64,000 nucleotides of DNA from Pseudonocardia terrae (GTDB taxonomy: Bacteria > Actinomycetota > Actinomycetes > Mycobacteriales > Pseudonocardiaceae). The stretch spans positions 21,444 to 85,443 of the forward strand of contig NZ_JAJTTE010000033.1 in NCBI RefSeq assembly GCF_021343995.1, given 5' to 3'. The stretch's first letter is position 1, and every line of letters starts with the position of its first letter. The notes under the pieces were generated by a model that worked only from the letters and a program-made list of their open reading frames with translations, was not told where the DNA came from and searched no databases. Both the position numbers and the translations under genes were made by a program. Shown here piece by piece: positions 26,106-37,200 of this stretch.

Positions 26106-26743
26106 GCCGCACCCGGATCCCGTCGCCCGCCGGCCGGTTCCGGCGGCTCGCCGCCGGCCTCCTCGCCGGGACCGCCGTGGTCGTCCTGGCCGGCTGCAGC
26201 GCCCCGGAGGCCACGCAGTCGACCCAGGCGACGCACCAGGCCGCGCAGGTCCCGGCGGCCGCGGCGCCGGCGGCCACGGCACCCCTGGCCGCGTCGACGC
26301 CGGAGCGGCTCGAGGTCCCGTCGATCGGTGTGGCGGCCGGCCCGCTGCGGAAGCTGGGCCTCACGGCCGAGGGCGCCCTCGAGGTCCCGACCGACGCGAC
26401 GACCGTCGGCTGGTTCGGGCTCGGCCCGACCCCGGGGGGGTCCGGACCGGCCGTGCTGGCGGCGCACGTCGACTACGGCGGCGTGCCCGGCACGTTCACG
26501 CGCCTGTCGGCGGTGGCGGTGGGCGACGAGATCCGGGTGGCCCGCGCCGATCGCACTACCGCGCTGTTCACCGCCTACCGGGTGGCGCAGTACCCGAAGT
26601 CGGCCTTCCCGACCGAGGAGGTCTACGGCGACACCCCGGGCGCGGAGCTGCGGCTCATCACCTGCGGCGGCGCCTTCGACGACACCGCCCGTTCCTACGC
26701 CGACAACGTCGTGGTCTACGCCCGCCTGACGGGCACGGCCTGA
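26102..26743 (+). CDS. class F sortase
   Basis: A 213-residue protein. The N-terminus has a signal/anchor ending in the lipobox-like LAGCSAP, so it may be a lipoprotein. The catalytic domain (about 75-213) begins RLEVPSIGVAAGPLRKLGL and has the sortase His (VLAAHVDYG, near 121), Cys (LITCGG, near 187) and Arg (DTARSYADN, near 196). Class F sortases of actinobacteria transpeptidate surface proteins to the cell wall; their sorting signals are poorly known. It is translationally coupled to the Excalibur protein gene by the overlap ATGA at 26102. The combination of lipobox and sortase fold makes it worth testing which anchor is used. Confidence 0.85.
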   Translation: MSRTRIPSPAGRFRRLAAGLLAGTAVVVLAGCSAPEATQSTQATHQAAQVPAAAAPAATAPLAASTPERLEVPSIGVAAGPLRKLGLTAEGALEVPTDATTVGWFGLGPTPGGSGPAVLAAHVDYGGVPGTFTRLSAVAVGDEIRVARADRTTALFTAYRVAQYPKSAFPTEEVYGDTPGAELRLITCGGAFDDTARSYADNVVVYARLTGTA

Positions 26744-26949
26744 CCGCGCCGCATGATCCGCGACCGGGCACCGGGACGTTCGGGATCCGAGCGTTCCGCT
26801 GCCCGGCTGTGGATCTTGTGCGCGTTCGGTGGTCCGACGCCACCGTTCACCCGAACGTGTAACACCCCGGTCCGGGGCCCGCGATGAGGGAGGGACGGCG
26901 CGCTCCCCCACCGGCCGTCGCACCCCCACCGGAGAGGACCCCGCCTCCG

Positions 26950-27360
26950 ATGCGTCACCCGTTCCGCCCGCGGCTCCCCGCGGTGCTGGCGGCGAGCCTG
27001 GCCGCGGTCGTCGTCGGCGGCCTGGCCGCCGCGGCGCTCGTCGTCGACACCGGGCCGCCGGGCCCCGTGCTGGCCGCCCAGCTCCGCGTCACCCCGCGCG
27101 CCGCCCCCGTCGACGTGGCCGCCGTGGAACCCACCGTCCGGCACCAGTCCGCGCGCACGCCTGCCACCACCCCGCAGGCGCCCGCCCCGCTGGCCCTCGC
27201 CGGCGCCGTCCGGGCCGCGGCGTCCGCCCGTGCGGAGGCCGACCGGACCCCTTGCCCGAGCATCCGCGCGGCCGCACCCCGCCTCCCTGGTACAGGTTCC
27301 AGGCAAGGGTGTCCTGAGTCACCCGCGACCGACCCCACGGGTCCACCATTGACGCCATGA
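26950..27360 (+). CDS. hypothetical exported or membrane-anchored protein
   Basis: A 136-residue protein if started at the ATG at 26950, after GGAGAGG some distance upstream. It has an Arg/Pro-rich start and one hydrophobic segment (LPAVLAASLAAVVVGGLAAA, about 9-28), followed by an Ala/Pro/Arg/Thr-rich low-complexity tail with two Cys. Codon usage fits coding, but the tail is weak. Its stop overlaps the ferredoxin start as ATGA, which may be coincidence. No known domain. Confidence 0.4.
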   Translation: MRHPFRPRLPAVLAASLAAVVVGGLAAAALVVDTGPPGPVLAAQLRVTPRAAPVDVAAVEPTVRHQSARTPATTPQAPAPLALAGAVRAAASARAEADRTPCPSIRAAAPRLPGTGSRQGCPESPATDPTGPPLTP

Positions 27361-27548
27361 AGGTTCATGTGGACTTCGACCTGTGTGAGAGCAACGCGCT
27401 GTGCATGGCCGCCGCACCGGAGGTCTTCGAGGTGCGCGACGACGACTTCCTCTACATCCTCGACGAGAACCCGCCGGAGGAGCTGCGCGGGAAGGTCGAG
27501 GAGGCGGTCCGGGCCTGCCCCAAGGCCGCCATCACTCTCGAGGGATAG
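27357..27548 (+). CDS. [3Fe-4S] ferredoxin of the P450-partner type
   Basis: A 63-residue small ferredoxin, MKVHVDFDLCESNALCMAAAP, with three cluster cysteines C10, C16 and C54 (RACPKAAI); the position of a fourth Cys is occupied by Ala (residue 13), as in [3Fe-4S] types. Such proteins usually hand electrons to cytochrome P450 enzymes, but no P450 or reductase gene is in the window. The next gene, 35 bp downstream, is an acyl-CoA ligase. The partner is unknown. Confidence 0.9.
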   Translation: MKVHVDFDLCESNALCMAAAPEVFEVRDDDFLYILDENPPEELRGKVEEAVRACPKAAITLEG

Positions 27549-27583
27549 TTGCCGGGCCCCGGGCCAGCGGCGAGGATCTGCGG

Positions 27584-29167
27584 ATGGACACGGTCTGGAC
27601 CACGCCGCTGACGCCGCTGAGCTTCCTGGGCCGCTCGGCCGAGGTGTACCCGGACAAGACGGCGATCGTCCACGACGACCGCACGTGGACCTACGCGGAG
27701 TTCGCCGCGGAGGTCACCCGGGTGGCGCACGGCCTGCGCGGTTCCGGCGTGGAGCGCGGGGACCGGGTGGCGTACCTGCTGCCCAACGTGCCCGAGATGC
27801 TGGTCGCGCACTTCGCCGTGCCGCTGGCCGGGGCGATCCTGGTCGCGATCAACACCCGGCTGTCGTCCGAGGAGATCCGCTACATCCTCGACCACTCGGG
27901 CTCGAAGCTGCTCGTGGTCGACGCGGCACTGTTCCCCCAGGTCGAGCCGGTCGTCCGCGAGCTGCAGACCGTCGAGGAGATCATCACGGTGGTCGACCCG
28001 GGCCATCCGGGCGACGGCATCGGCTCCGGTGTGCGCTACGACGACCTGCTCGCCCGCGGCTCGGACGAGCCGCTGCCCTGGGAGGTCGCCGACGAGGACT
28101 CGACGATCTCGATCAACTACACCTCGGGCACCACGGGCAAGCCCAAGGGCGTGCAGTACTCGCACCGCGGGGCGTACCTGAACTCGTTCGGCGAGATCGT
28201 GCACTCGGCGCACACGCCGGACAGCGTCTACCTCTGGACGCTGCCCATGTTCCACTGCAACGGCTGGTGCACGCCCTGGGCGCTCACCGGCATCGGCGGC
28301 ACCCACGTCTGCCTGCGTGAGGTCCGCGGCGACCGGATCTGGCAGCTGATCCTCGAGCACGGGGTCACGCACCTCAACGGCGCGCCCACCGTCGTCACCA
28401 CGATCATGCGCGCGGAGCAGGCGACGAAGCTGGACTACCAGCTCGTCGTCACCACCGCCGGCGCCCCGCCGAGCCCGACCACCATCCTGCAGATGGAGCG
28501 GATGGGCTTCCGGATCGTGCACGTCTACGGCCTCACCGAGACCTACGGGCCGTACTCCGTGAACCAGTACCAGCGCGCCTGGGACGGCCTCGAGCCCGAG
28601 GAGCGCGCAGCGCTGCAGGCCCGGCAGGGCGTCGGGATGCTGCAGACGGACCGGGTGCGCGTGGTGGACAAGGGCATGCGCGACGTGCCGCGGGACGGGC
28701 AGACGATGGGCGAGATCGTCATGCGCGGCAACAACGTCATGACCGGCTACTACGAGGACCCGGCGGGCACCGAGAAGGCGTTCGAGGGCGGCTGGTTCCA
28801 CTCCGGCGACCTGGGCGTGATGCACCCCGACGGCTACGTGGAGCTGCGCGACCGCGCCAAGGACATCGTCATCTCCGGCGGCGAGAACATCTCGACGGTC
28901 GAGGTCGAGCAGGCCGTCGTGTCGCACCCGGCGGTCCTGGAGGCCGCGGTGATCGGCGTGCCCGACGAACAGTGGGGCGAGCGGCCGAAGGCGTTCGTCG
29001 TGCTGGCCCCCGGGGGCGAGGCCACGCCCGAGGAGCTGATCGAGCACGTCAAGTCGAAGATCGCGCGGTACAAGGCCCCGCGCGACGTCGAGATCGTCGA
29101 CGAGCTGCCCAAGACCTCCACGGGCAAGATCCAGAAGTTCGAGCTGCGCGCCCGGGAGAGCTCGTGA
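27584..29167 (+). CDS. acyl-CoA synthetase (medium/long-chain, FadD-like)
   Basis: A 527-residue ANL ligase: YTSGTTGKPKGVQYSHRGAY (P-loop), VYGLTETYGPY, GWFHSGDLGVMHPDGYVELRD (read in two parts, GWFHSGDLGVMH and PDGYVELRD), the ISGGENIS hinge and LPKTSTGKIQKFELR with the catalytic Lys. WCTPWALTGIGGTHVCLR sits in the substrate-binding region. Such enzymes make acyl-CoA from fatty or aromatic acids via an acyl-AMP. The ATG at 27584 is 35 bp after the ferredoxin. The Shine-Dalgarno is weak (GCGAGGA at 13 bp). The exact substrate is unknown. Confidence 0.85.
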   Translation: MDTVWTTPLTPLSFLGRSAEVYPDKTAIVHDDRTWTYAEFAAEVTRVAHGLRGSGVERGDRVAYLLPNVPEMLVAHFAVPLAGAILVAINTRLSSEEIRYILDHSGSKLLVVDAALFPQVEPVVRELQTVEEIITVVDPGHPGDGIGSGVRYDDLLARGSDEPLPWEVADEDSTISINYTSGTTGKPKGVQYSHRGAYLNSFGEIVHSAHTPDSVYLWTLPMFHCNGWCTPWALTGIGGTHVCLREVRGDRIWQLILEHGVTHLNGAPTVVTTIMRAEQATKLDYQLVVTTAGAPPSPTTILQMERMGFRIVHVYGLTETYGPYSVNQYQRAWDGLEPEERAALQARQGVGMLQTDRVRVVDKGMRDVPRDGQTMGEIVMRGNNVMTGYYEDPAGTEKAFEGGWFHSGDLGVMHPDGYVELRDRAKDIVISGGENISTVEVEQAVVSHPAVLEAAVIGVPDEQWGERPKAFVVLAPGGEATPEELIEHVKSKIARYKAPRDVEIVDELPKTSTGKIQKFELRARESS

Positions 29168-29263
29168 CGGACGACCGCGTCTGACGACGGCCGCCCGTTC
29201 CCCTGACGACCGGTAGGGCCTCCTGATCCGTCACGTCCGGGCGAACCCCGGGCGCGAGTCCGT

Positions 29264-29269
29264 TAGCGT
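29264..29269 (+). promoter_or_regulatory. -10 box of a probable leaderless transcript
   Basis: TAGCGT ends 8 bases before the GTG at 29278; there is no Shine-Dalgarno. Confidence 0.45.
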
Positions 29270-29277
29270 TGCTCATC

Positions 29278-30492
29278 GTGAGCCGTGACCAGTCCGCCTT
29301 CCGTGTGGGGGCCGGCGCGGTCGCGATCACCACCTCGACGGTGCTGCCGATCTTCCTGACCGGCGCGCTGGCGGTGCAGATCTCCGCCGAGCTGGGCTTC
29401 GACCCGGCCGGGCTCGGCCTGGTCGTGGCGCTGTACTTCGCCGTCTCGGCGGTGGTGTCGCTGCCCGTCGGGAAGATCGTCGAGCGCCTGGGCTCGGGCC
29501 GGACCAGCCGCATCGCCGTGCTCGGCGCGGCCTCGTTCATGCTGCTCACGGCCGGGCTGGCGCGGAACTACGCCTCGCTCCTCGCGATCCTGCTGTGTGG
29601 CGCGTGGTGCAACGTCATGGGTCAGCTCTCCTCGAACCTCACCCTCGCGCGCTCGATGCCCGCCGCGCGCATGGGCCTGTCCTTCGGGGTCAAGCAGGCC
29701 TCGGTGCCGCTGGCGACACTGCTGGCGGGCGTCGCGGTCCCGGCCGTCGCGCTCACCGTCGGGTGGCGCTGGGCCTACGTGATCGGGGCGGCGCTGGCGC
29801 TGACCTCCCTGGCCGCCGCCCCGCGCGGATCCGGCCCCGGCGTCCGCGACCGCACCGTCCCCGAGGACCGGGCGACGGCGGCGCTGTCGGTCGTCGGCGC
29901 CGCCGCGGGACTGGGCGCGGCGAGCGCGACCGGGCTGGGCATCTTCCTGGTGGCCTCGGCGGTGGACCGGGGCGTGGACCCCGGGCTCGCGGGCCTGGTC
30001 CTGACCCTCGGCAGCGTCGTCGGGCTGCTGATGCGGATGCTGCACGGCTGGCTCGCCGACCGCCGCACGGGTGGGCACGTGGCGGTCGTCGCCGGCTGCC
30101 TGCTGCTGGGCGCGGCCGGGCTCCTGCTGCTCGCCGCGCCCGGACCGGTGGCGCTGGTCGTCGGCACGGTCCTGGGCTTCGGGCTCGGCTGGTCGTGGCC
30201 GGGCCTGCTGCAGTTCGCGGTGGTGCGGCTGAACCCGTCGGCGCCCGCCGCGGCGACGGCGATCGTGCAGGTCGGCGTGTACGCCGGCGGGTTCGTCGGG
30301 CCGGTCGGGTTCGGGTTCCTGGCCGCGCACGCCTCGTTCACCGCGGCCTGGATCGTGGCCGCCGCCGCGATGGTGGTGGCCGGCGTCGGCGTCCTGCTCG
30401 GCCGCCGGATGCTGCTGGCCCACACCCGCAGGTCGGACGATGTCGTGGGCGCCGGGCGCGGAAGCACCCGGCCCTCCCGGGTCAGCGGCTGA
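29278..30492 (+). CDS. MFS transporter
   Basis: A 404-residue protein with twelve predicted membrane helices in two halves. The loop between helices 2 and 3 has LPVGKIVERLGSGRTSR, the MFS motif A (GxxxDRxGxR-like, here GKIVERLGSGR). The second half carries LHGWLADRRTGGH. It resembles CynX/NarK-like sugar or anion carriers, but the substrate cannot be told. The GTG at 29278 is chosen because it directly follows a TAGCGT box. The gene converges on the DUF72 gene. Confidence 0.85.
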   Translation: MSRDQSAFRVGAGAVAITTSTVLPIFLTGALAVQISAELGFDPAGLGLVVALYFAVSAVVSLPVGKIVERLGSGRTSRIAVLGAASFMLLTAGLARNYASLLAILLCGAWCNVMGQLSSNLTLARSMPAARMGLSFGVKQASVPLATLLAGVAVPAVALTVGWRWAYVIGAALALTSLAAAPRGSGPGVRDRTVPEDRATAALSVVGAAAGLGAASATGLGIFLVASAVDRGVDPGLAGLVLTLGSVVGLLMRMLHGWLADRRTGGHVAVVAGCLLLGAAGLLLLAAPGPVALVVGTVLGFGLGWSWPGLLQFAVVRLNPSAPAAATAIVQVGVYAGGFVGPVGFGFLAAHASFTAAWIVAAAAMVVAGVGVLLGRRMLLAHTRRSDDVVGAGRGSTRPSRVSG

Positions 30493-30507
30493 GGCGCCGG
30501 CCCCGAG

Positions 30508-31323
30508 TCACCCGCACAGCCGCTCCGCCAGCGCGATCGCGTCGAAGGGCGCGTGCACCTTGACGTCGTTGTCGAAGTAGACGACCACGTCGAGGTCCGC
30601 GGCGAGCCATCCGCGGATCCGGTCGGCCCACACGTCCAGGGCCTGCGGCGTGTAGCCGCTGACGTAGAGCTCCTGGTCGCCGTGCAGCCGGACGTAGACG
30701 TGGTCGCTGGTCACGTCGGTGAGGAAGGGCCACTTGCCGGCGGTGTCCGCGACGACGAGCGCCACGTCGTGCTCCCGCAGGAGGTCGAGGAACGCCGGGT
30801 CGCGGAAGCTCTCGTGCCGGACCTCCACGGCGTGCCGCAGCGGGCGGTCGGCGTCGGTCTCCAGCAGGCTGCGGCCCTCGAGGCGCTCGTCGTGCTCCTT
30901 CGCGAGATCGGCCGCGGCGGAAGTGGTGTGCGGCAGCAGCTCGAGGAAGGCCCGCATCCGGTCGGGGTCGAAGCGCATCCGCGGCGGCAGCTGCCACAGC
31001 ACCGGCCCGAGCTTGGGACCGAGGCCCAGCACGCCGGAGGCGAAGAAGTTGGCCACCGGGGTCCGGACCTCGCGCAGCTGCTTGAGGTGCGTGACGAACC
31101 GCGGACCCTTGACCGCGAACAGGAAGTCCGGCGGCGTCTCCTCCCGCCAGCTCACCCAGCTCTCCGGCCGCTGCAGCGAGTAGAAGGACCCGTTGACCTC
31201 GATCGACGACACCGCGCGGGACAGGTACTCCAACTCGCGGCGCTGGGCCAGGCCCCTGGGATAGAACACGCCGCGCCACGGCGGGTACCGCCATCCCGAC
31301 GTCCCGGTGCGCACCTCGGCCAC
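30508..31323 (-). CDS. DUF72 family protein
   Basis: A 271-residue TIM-barrel protein of the DUF72/YecE family: VRTGTSGWRYPPWRGVFYP at the N-terminus, NGSFYSLQRPESW, FLFAVKGPRFVTH, and near the end VYVRLHGDQELYVSGY and DVVVYFDND. The conserved acidic and aromatic residues line the barrel, but no reaction has been proved for the family. The GTG at 31323 is divergent from the M20 gene with only 28 bp between starts; CAGGAT, a weak -10-like box, sits 6 bases before the start codon. Confidence 0.87.
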   Translation of the reverse strand: MAEVRTGTSGWRYPPWRGVFYPRGLAQRRELEYLSRAVSSIEVNGSFYSLQRPESWVSWREETPPDFLFAVKGPRFVTHLKQLREVRTPVANFFASGVLGLGPKLGPVLWQLPPRMRFDPDRMRAFLELLPHTTSAAADLAKEHDERLEGRSLLETDADRPLRHAVEVRHESFRDPAFLDLLREHDVALVVADTAGKWPFLTDVTSDHVYVRLHGDQELYVSGYTPQALDVWADRIRGWLAADLDVVVYFDNDVKVHAPFDAIALAERLCG

Positions 31324-31338
31324 GTGGTCATCCTGGCC

Positions 31339-31344
31339 TAGGGT
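31339..31344 (+). promoter_or_regulatory. -10 box of a probable leaderless transcript
   Basis: TAGGGT ends 7 bases before the GTG at 31352, within the 28-bp divergent gap with DUF72. Confidence 0.45.
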
Positions 31345-31351
31345 GCGGCAG

Positions 31352-32659
<1,308 letters not shown>

Positions 32660-32666
32660 CCCCAAC

Positions 32667-32672
32667 TACGCT
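32667..32672 (+). promoter_or_regulatory. -10 box of a probable leaderless transcript
   Basis: TACGCT ends 6 bases before the GTG at 32679. Confidence 0.45.
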
Positions 32673-32678
32673 CGACCC

Positions 32679-33497
32679 GTGGATCTCGCCCGCGCCACGC
32701 GCGCCGTCCTGGACTGGCCCGTCGACCACGTCGCCGCCGCGGTGGTGGGTGCCGACGGCGAGGTCCGCGCGACGGCGGGGGACCTCGACCGGGAGTTCCG
32801 CCTCGCCTCGGTGACCAAGCTGCTCTCCGCCTACGCCGTGCTCATCGCTGTCGAGGAGGGTGCGATCGAGTGGGACGACCCGGCCGGCCCGGAGGGCTCC
32901 ACGATCCGGCACCTCGCCGCGCACACCTCCGGCCTCGCCTTCGACTCCGACGACGTCCAGGCGAAGCCGGGCACCCGGCGGATCTACTCGAACGCCGGGT
33001 TCACGGTGCTCGGCGACGCGATCGCCAAGGCCAGCGGCATCGCGTTCCCGGAGTACCTGCGCGAGGCCGTCCTCGCCCCGCTCGGGCTCGACGCGACCGA
33101 GCTGCGCGGCCCCGCGGGCTCCGGCGCCTTCTCCACGGCCGCCGACATGGCACGGTTCGCCGCCGAGCTGCTGTCGCCCACGCTCGTCGCGCCCGCGACC
33201 TTCGCCGAGGCCACCCGGGTCGTCTTCCCGGGCCTCAACGGCGTGCTGCCCGGCTACGGCTCGCAGCGCCCGAACGACTGGGGGGCCGGCTTCGAGATTC
33301 GCGACGGCAAGAGCCCGCACTGGACCGGCACCCGCAACTCGCCCCGCACGTTCGGGCACTTCGGCCAGTCCGGGACCTTCTTGTGGGTCGACCCCGTTGC
33401 GGGCGCCGCCTGCGTGGTGCTCACCGACCGGAAGTTCGGCGAGTGGGCCGTCGAGGCGTGGACGCCGTACAACGACAGGATCCTCGCGGCCCTGTGA
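32679..33497 (+). CDS. beta-lactamase-fold serine hydrolase
   Basis: A 272-residue protein of the class C/EstB type: SxxK motif S44-V-T-K47 (FRLASVTKLLS), the YSN motif in RRIYSNAGFTVLGD, and HFGQSGTFLWVDP as the third box (HxG in place of KTG). No signal peptide is seen, so the enzyme is probably cytoplasmic and not a beta-lactamase in practice; esterase or D-peptidase activity is likelier. A TACGCT box 6 bases before the GTG indicates its own leaderless promoter, although the gene follows the M20 gene by only 19 bp. Confidence 0.85.
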   Translation: MDLARATRAVLDWPVDHVAAAVVGADGEVRATAGDLDREFRLASVTKLLSAYAVLIAVEEGAIEWDDPAGPEGSTIRHLAAHTSGLAFDSDDVQAKPGTRRIYSNAGFTVLGDAIAKASGIAFPEYLREAVLAPLGLDATELRGPAGSGAFSTAADMARFAAELLSPTLVAPATFAEATRVVFPGLNGVLPGYGSQRPNDWGAGFEIRDGKSPHWTGTRNSPRTFGHFGQSGTFLWVDPVAGAACVVLTDRKFGEWAVEAWTPYNDRILAAL

Positions 33498-33880
33498 ACA
33501 GCCCGTATGCGGCAGGATCCGGAACGTGACCCACGACACCCCGTGGATCCGGGAATCATCCGCGGGCCCCGCCCGTTGGATCACATGTCCGAGCCGGGCG
33601 AGCAGTGTCCCCGGGCCGCAACAGATAAACGCCGCCGCGGAATACCGTACGGCTGGAGCCGCGGTGTGCCACTCGCCGCGAGGCGACCTGCGTCCGGCTC
33701 GGACCCCATCGTCGACCAGGGAATTTCGCCCCGGCCGCGTGGGTTGAAGGAAGCGTCCGGATCGGGCGGACACCGTGTCCCCGGGTCTCAACCATCTGCC
33801 GCTGCGAGCGGCCACGCGCCGAGAGGCGACCGGCCGTCCGGCCCGGACCTTCCACCCCTACTTCGCTCGAGGAGCACGCC
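33498..33880. other. intergenic region without recognised gene
   Basis: The 383 bp hold no convincing ORF. The region ends with CGAGGAG, the ribosome site of the next gene. Some imperfect inverted motifs around CCGTGGATCCGG (33540-33552) are visible without clear meaning. Confidence 0.4.
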
Positions 33881-34141
33881 ATGAAGGGCGACCGCGTCGA
33901 GATCGTGGTCGACGCCGGCAGCGGCACCACCCGGACCTACGAGGTCGAGGCGACCCGCGCCGGGCGCCGCGTCGACATCGCGCAGACCCGCGGCACAGTG
34001 GAGGTCAGCGAGGTCACGCGCGGCGGCACCGTCGTGCGCACCGCCCGCTTCCTGGCCGGCCGGGTGGTCGCGCTCGTGGAGCACCCCGCCACCGACGACC
34101 CCGTGGCCGAGGAGATCACCCCGGCGCTGCGCTCGGCCTGA
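33881..34141 (+). CDS. small conserved hypothetical protein
   Basis: An 86-residue protein, MKGDRVEIVVDAGSGTTRTY, rich in beta-strand-forming residues and charged (VEVSEVTRGGTVVRTARFL, GRVVALVEHPATDD). It looks like a compact beta-sandwich or barrel with no catalytic motif. The ATG at 33881 follows CGAGGAGCACGCC, a good Shine-Dalgarno. It stands alone 158 bp before hrpA in the same direction. No family name is recalled with confidence. Confidence 0.6.
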   Translation: MKGDRVEIVVDAGSGTTRTYEVEATRAGRRVDIAQTRGTVEVSEVTRGGTVVRTARFLAGRVVALVEHPATDDPVAEEITPALRSA

Positions 34142-34299
34142 CGGCCGCAAACCCGTCGCGCCGCCCCCGGCCGTCGGTCAGACTGGGACCGAGCGGGTGT
34201 GATCCACACCGCCCGCCGGAACAGATCCTCCGGCCGGCCCGTTGAACCCGATGCCCGCCGGGCGCGGTCCTCGCCCCCGACAGGCAGACTTGACGATCG

Positions 34300-37200
34300 A
34301 TGACCTCCATCCGAGCCACCGGGAACACGACTGCGCGCGCGGGCGATCCCTCCGCACGCACCGGCGTTCCCCTCCCGTCCGGTCCGACACCCACCATCGC
34401 GACCGGACCCGCCGCCCCGCAGGCCGCGGCTGCGCCCCAGAGCGGCAGCGCCGCGACCCCGGGTAGCGGCGACCGGACCCGCCGCCGCACACCCCGCCGG
34501 CGCGGGTCCCGGGGCCGGAGCGCACCCGCCGAGAGGCGGGGGAACGCGCCCGGCCCCGCCAGCGCCTCTCCCGACGGCCGAACCGACGGCCGCCCCGCCG
34601 ACGAGCGCCGTGACGGCAGCCGCGACTCGGGCCGTGACTCCGGGAATGGTCGCAGCCGCGGTCAGCGTCCCGAGCGGACCGAGCCCGCCACACCGTCGCT
34701 GCCCGCGGAGGTCCTCGCCGACCTCGAGCGCCGCATCGCCGAGCTGGGCCCGCACGACGCGACCCGGCTGACCCGACGGTTCCGCGGTGCCCGCCGCTCC
34801 GGCGACGGCACCGCCCAGCAGGCCGTGGCCGACGCCGTCGCCGCGGCCGAGCACCGGCTCGAGCGCCGCCGCACCGCGGTGCCGCGCATCGCCTACCCCG
34901 CCGCGCTGCCCGTCAGCGCCCGGCGCGAGGACATCGCCGCGGCGATCCGCGACCACCAGGTCGTGATCGTCGCCGGTGAGACGGGCTCCGGGAAGACCAC
35001 CCAGCTGCCGAAGATCTGCCTCGAGCTGGGCCGCGGCGTCTCCGGCATGATCGGCCACACCCAGCCGCGCCGGCTCGCCGCGCGGACCGTCGCCGCCCGC
35101 ATCGCCGAGGAGCTCGGCACGGAGCTGGGTGACGTCGTCGGCTGGAAGGTCCGCTTCACCGACCAGGTGGGCGACCGCACGATGGTCAAGCTGATGACGG
35201 ACGGCATCCTGCTCGCCGAACTCACCGGCGACCGGGACCTGCTGCAGTACGACACGCTCATCATCGACGAGGCGCACGAGCGCAGCCTCAACATCGACTT
35301 CATCCTCGGCTACCTCACGCAGCTGCTGCCCCGGCGTCCCGACCTCAAGGTGATCATCACCTCGGCGACGATCGACCCGGAGCGGTTCGCCCGGCATTTC
35401 GGCACGTCCGAGGAGCCCGCCCCGATCGTCGAGGTCTCGGGGCGCTCCTACCCCGTCGAGATCCGGTACCGGCCCGTCGTCGACCCCGACGACCCCGACG
35501 CCGACCCGGACCGCGAGGAGATCGACGCCATCGGCGACGCGGTCACCGAGCTGCAGCGCGAGGGCCCCGGCGACACCCTCGTGTTCCTGCCCGGCGAGCG
35601 GGAGATCCGCGACACCGCGGACGCGTTGGCGCGCCGGAACTTCCGCAACACCGAGATCCTGCCGCTCTACGCCCGGTTGACCACCGCCGAGCAGCAGCGC
35701 GTCTTCGCCCCGCACCCCGGGAACCGGATCGTGCTGGCCACCAACGTCGCCGAGACCTCGCTGACCGTCCCCGGCATCAAGTACGTGATCGACACCGGCA
35801 CGGCCCGCATCTCGCGCTACTCCCGCCGGCTCAAGGTGCAGCGGCTGCCGATCGAGAAGATCTCGCAGGCCAGCGCCGACCAGCGCGCCGGCCGCTGCGG
35901 CCGCACGTCCGACGGCGTCTGCATCCGGCTCTACGCCGAGGACGACTTCGACGCGCGCCCCGAGTTCACCGACCCCGAGATCCTGCGCACCAACCTCGCG
36001 TCGGTCGTGCTGCAGATGATCGCGCTGGACCTGGGCGAGATCTCCGCGTTCCCGTTCGTCGAGCCCCCGGACCGCCGGGACGTCGCCGACGGCCTCGCCC
36101 TGCTGCACGAGCTGGGCGCGGTCGACCACGGCGCCCTGACGGCGGTGGGCCAGGCCCTCGCCCGGCTGCCCGTCGACCCCCGGCTCGGCCGGATGCTGGT
36201 GGAGGCCAACCGGACCGGCTGCCTCACCGAGGTCCTCGTGATCGCCGCGGCGCTGTCGGTGCAGGACCCGCGCGAGCGGCCGACCGAGCAGCGCCAGGCC
36301 GCCGACGAGAAGCACAACCGCTTCCGCGTGGAGGGCTCGGACTTCCTCGCGTTCGTCGCGCTCTGGCAGTACCTGGCCGAGCAGCGGGAGGTGTTGTCCG
36401 GCAACCGGTTCCGCCGCACGCTGCGCGAGGAGTTCCTGCACTACCTGCGCATCCGCGAGTGGTGGGACCTGCACGGCCAGCTCCGCCGGGCCGCGCGTTC
36501 GGCCGGGATGACCGCCAACGACACGCCCGCCGACCCCGACCGGATCCACCAGGCGTTGCTCTCCGGGCTGCTGTCCCAGGTGGGGCTGCTGGAGGAGACC
36601 GACACGAAGCAGCGGGGCGGGCGGGGAGACGACACGGCGCGCCGCGGCGCGCGGGAGTACCTCGGGGCCCGCAACGCGAAGTTCGCGATCTGGCCGGGCT
36701 CGGCGCTGGCGAAGAAGCCGCCGCGCTGGGTGATGGCGGCCGAGCTCGTCGAGACCTCCCGGCTGTGGGCGCGGACCGTCGCGAGGATCGAGCCGGAGTG
36801 GATCGAGCCGCTCGCCGGACATCTCGTCAAGAAGACGTATTCGGAGCCGCACTGGTCGCGCAAGCGAGCGAGCGCCGTCGCCACCGAGCGCGTGACGCTG
36901 CACGGGATCCCCGTGATCGCCGACCGGACCGTGGACTTCGGCCGCATCGACCCCGAGGTGTCGCGCGACCTGTTCCTGCGGCACGCGCTCGTCGAGGGCG
37001 ACTGGGAGACCCGACACCGGTTCTTCCACACCAACCGCGCGCTGCTCGACGACGCCGAGGAGCTCGAGCACCGCGCCCGGCGCCGGGACCTCGTGGTCGA
37101 CGAGGACACCCTCTTCGAGTTCTACGACCGACGGGTGCCGGCGTCCGTGGTGTCGGGCCGGCACTTCGACTCCTGGTGGAAGAAGGAGTCGCGGCGGAAC

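Noticed and set aside
34300..34690. hrpA N-terminal extension as a separate gene
   Set aside because: It is in frame with the helicase, disordered, and without a stop or separate ribosome site.
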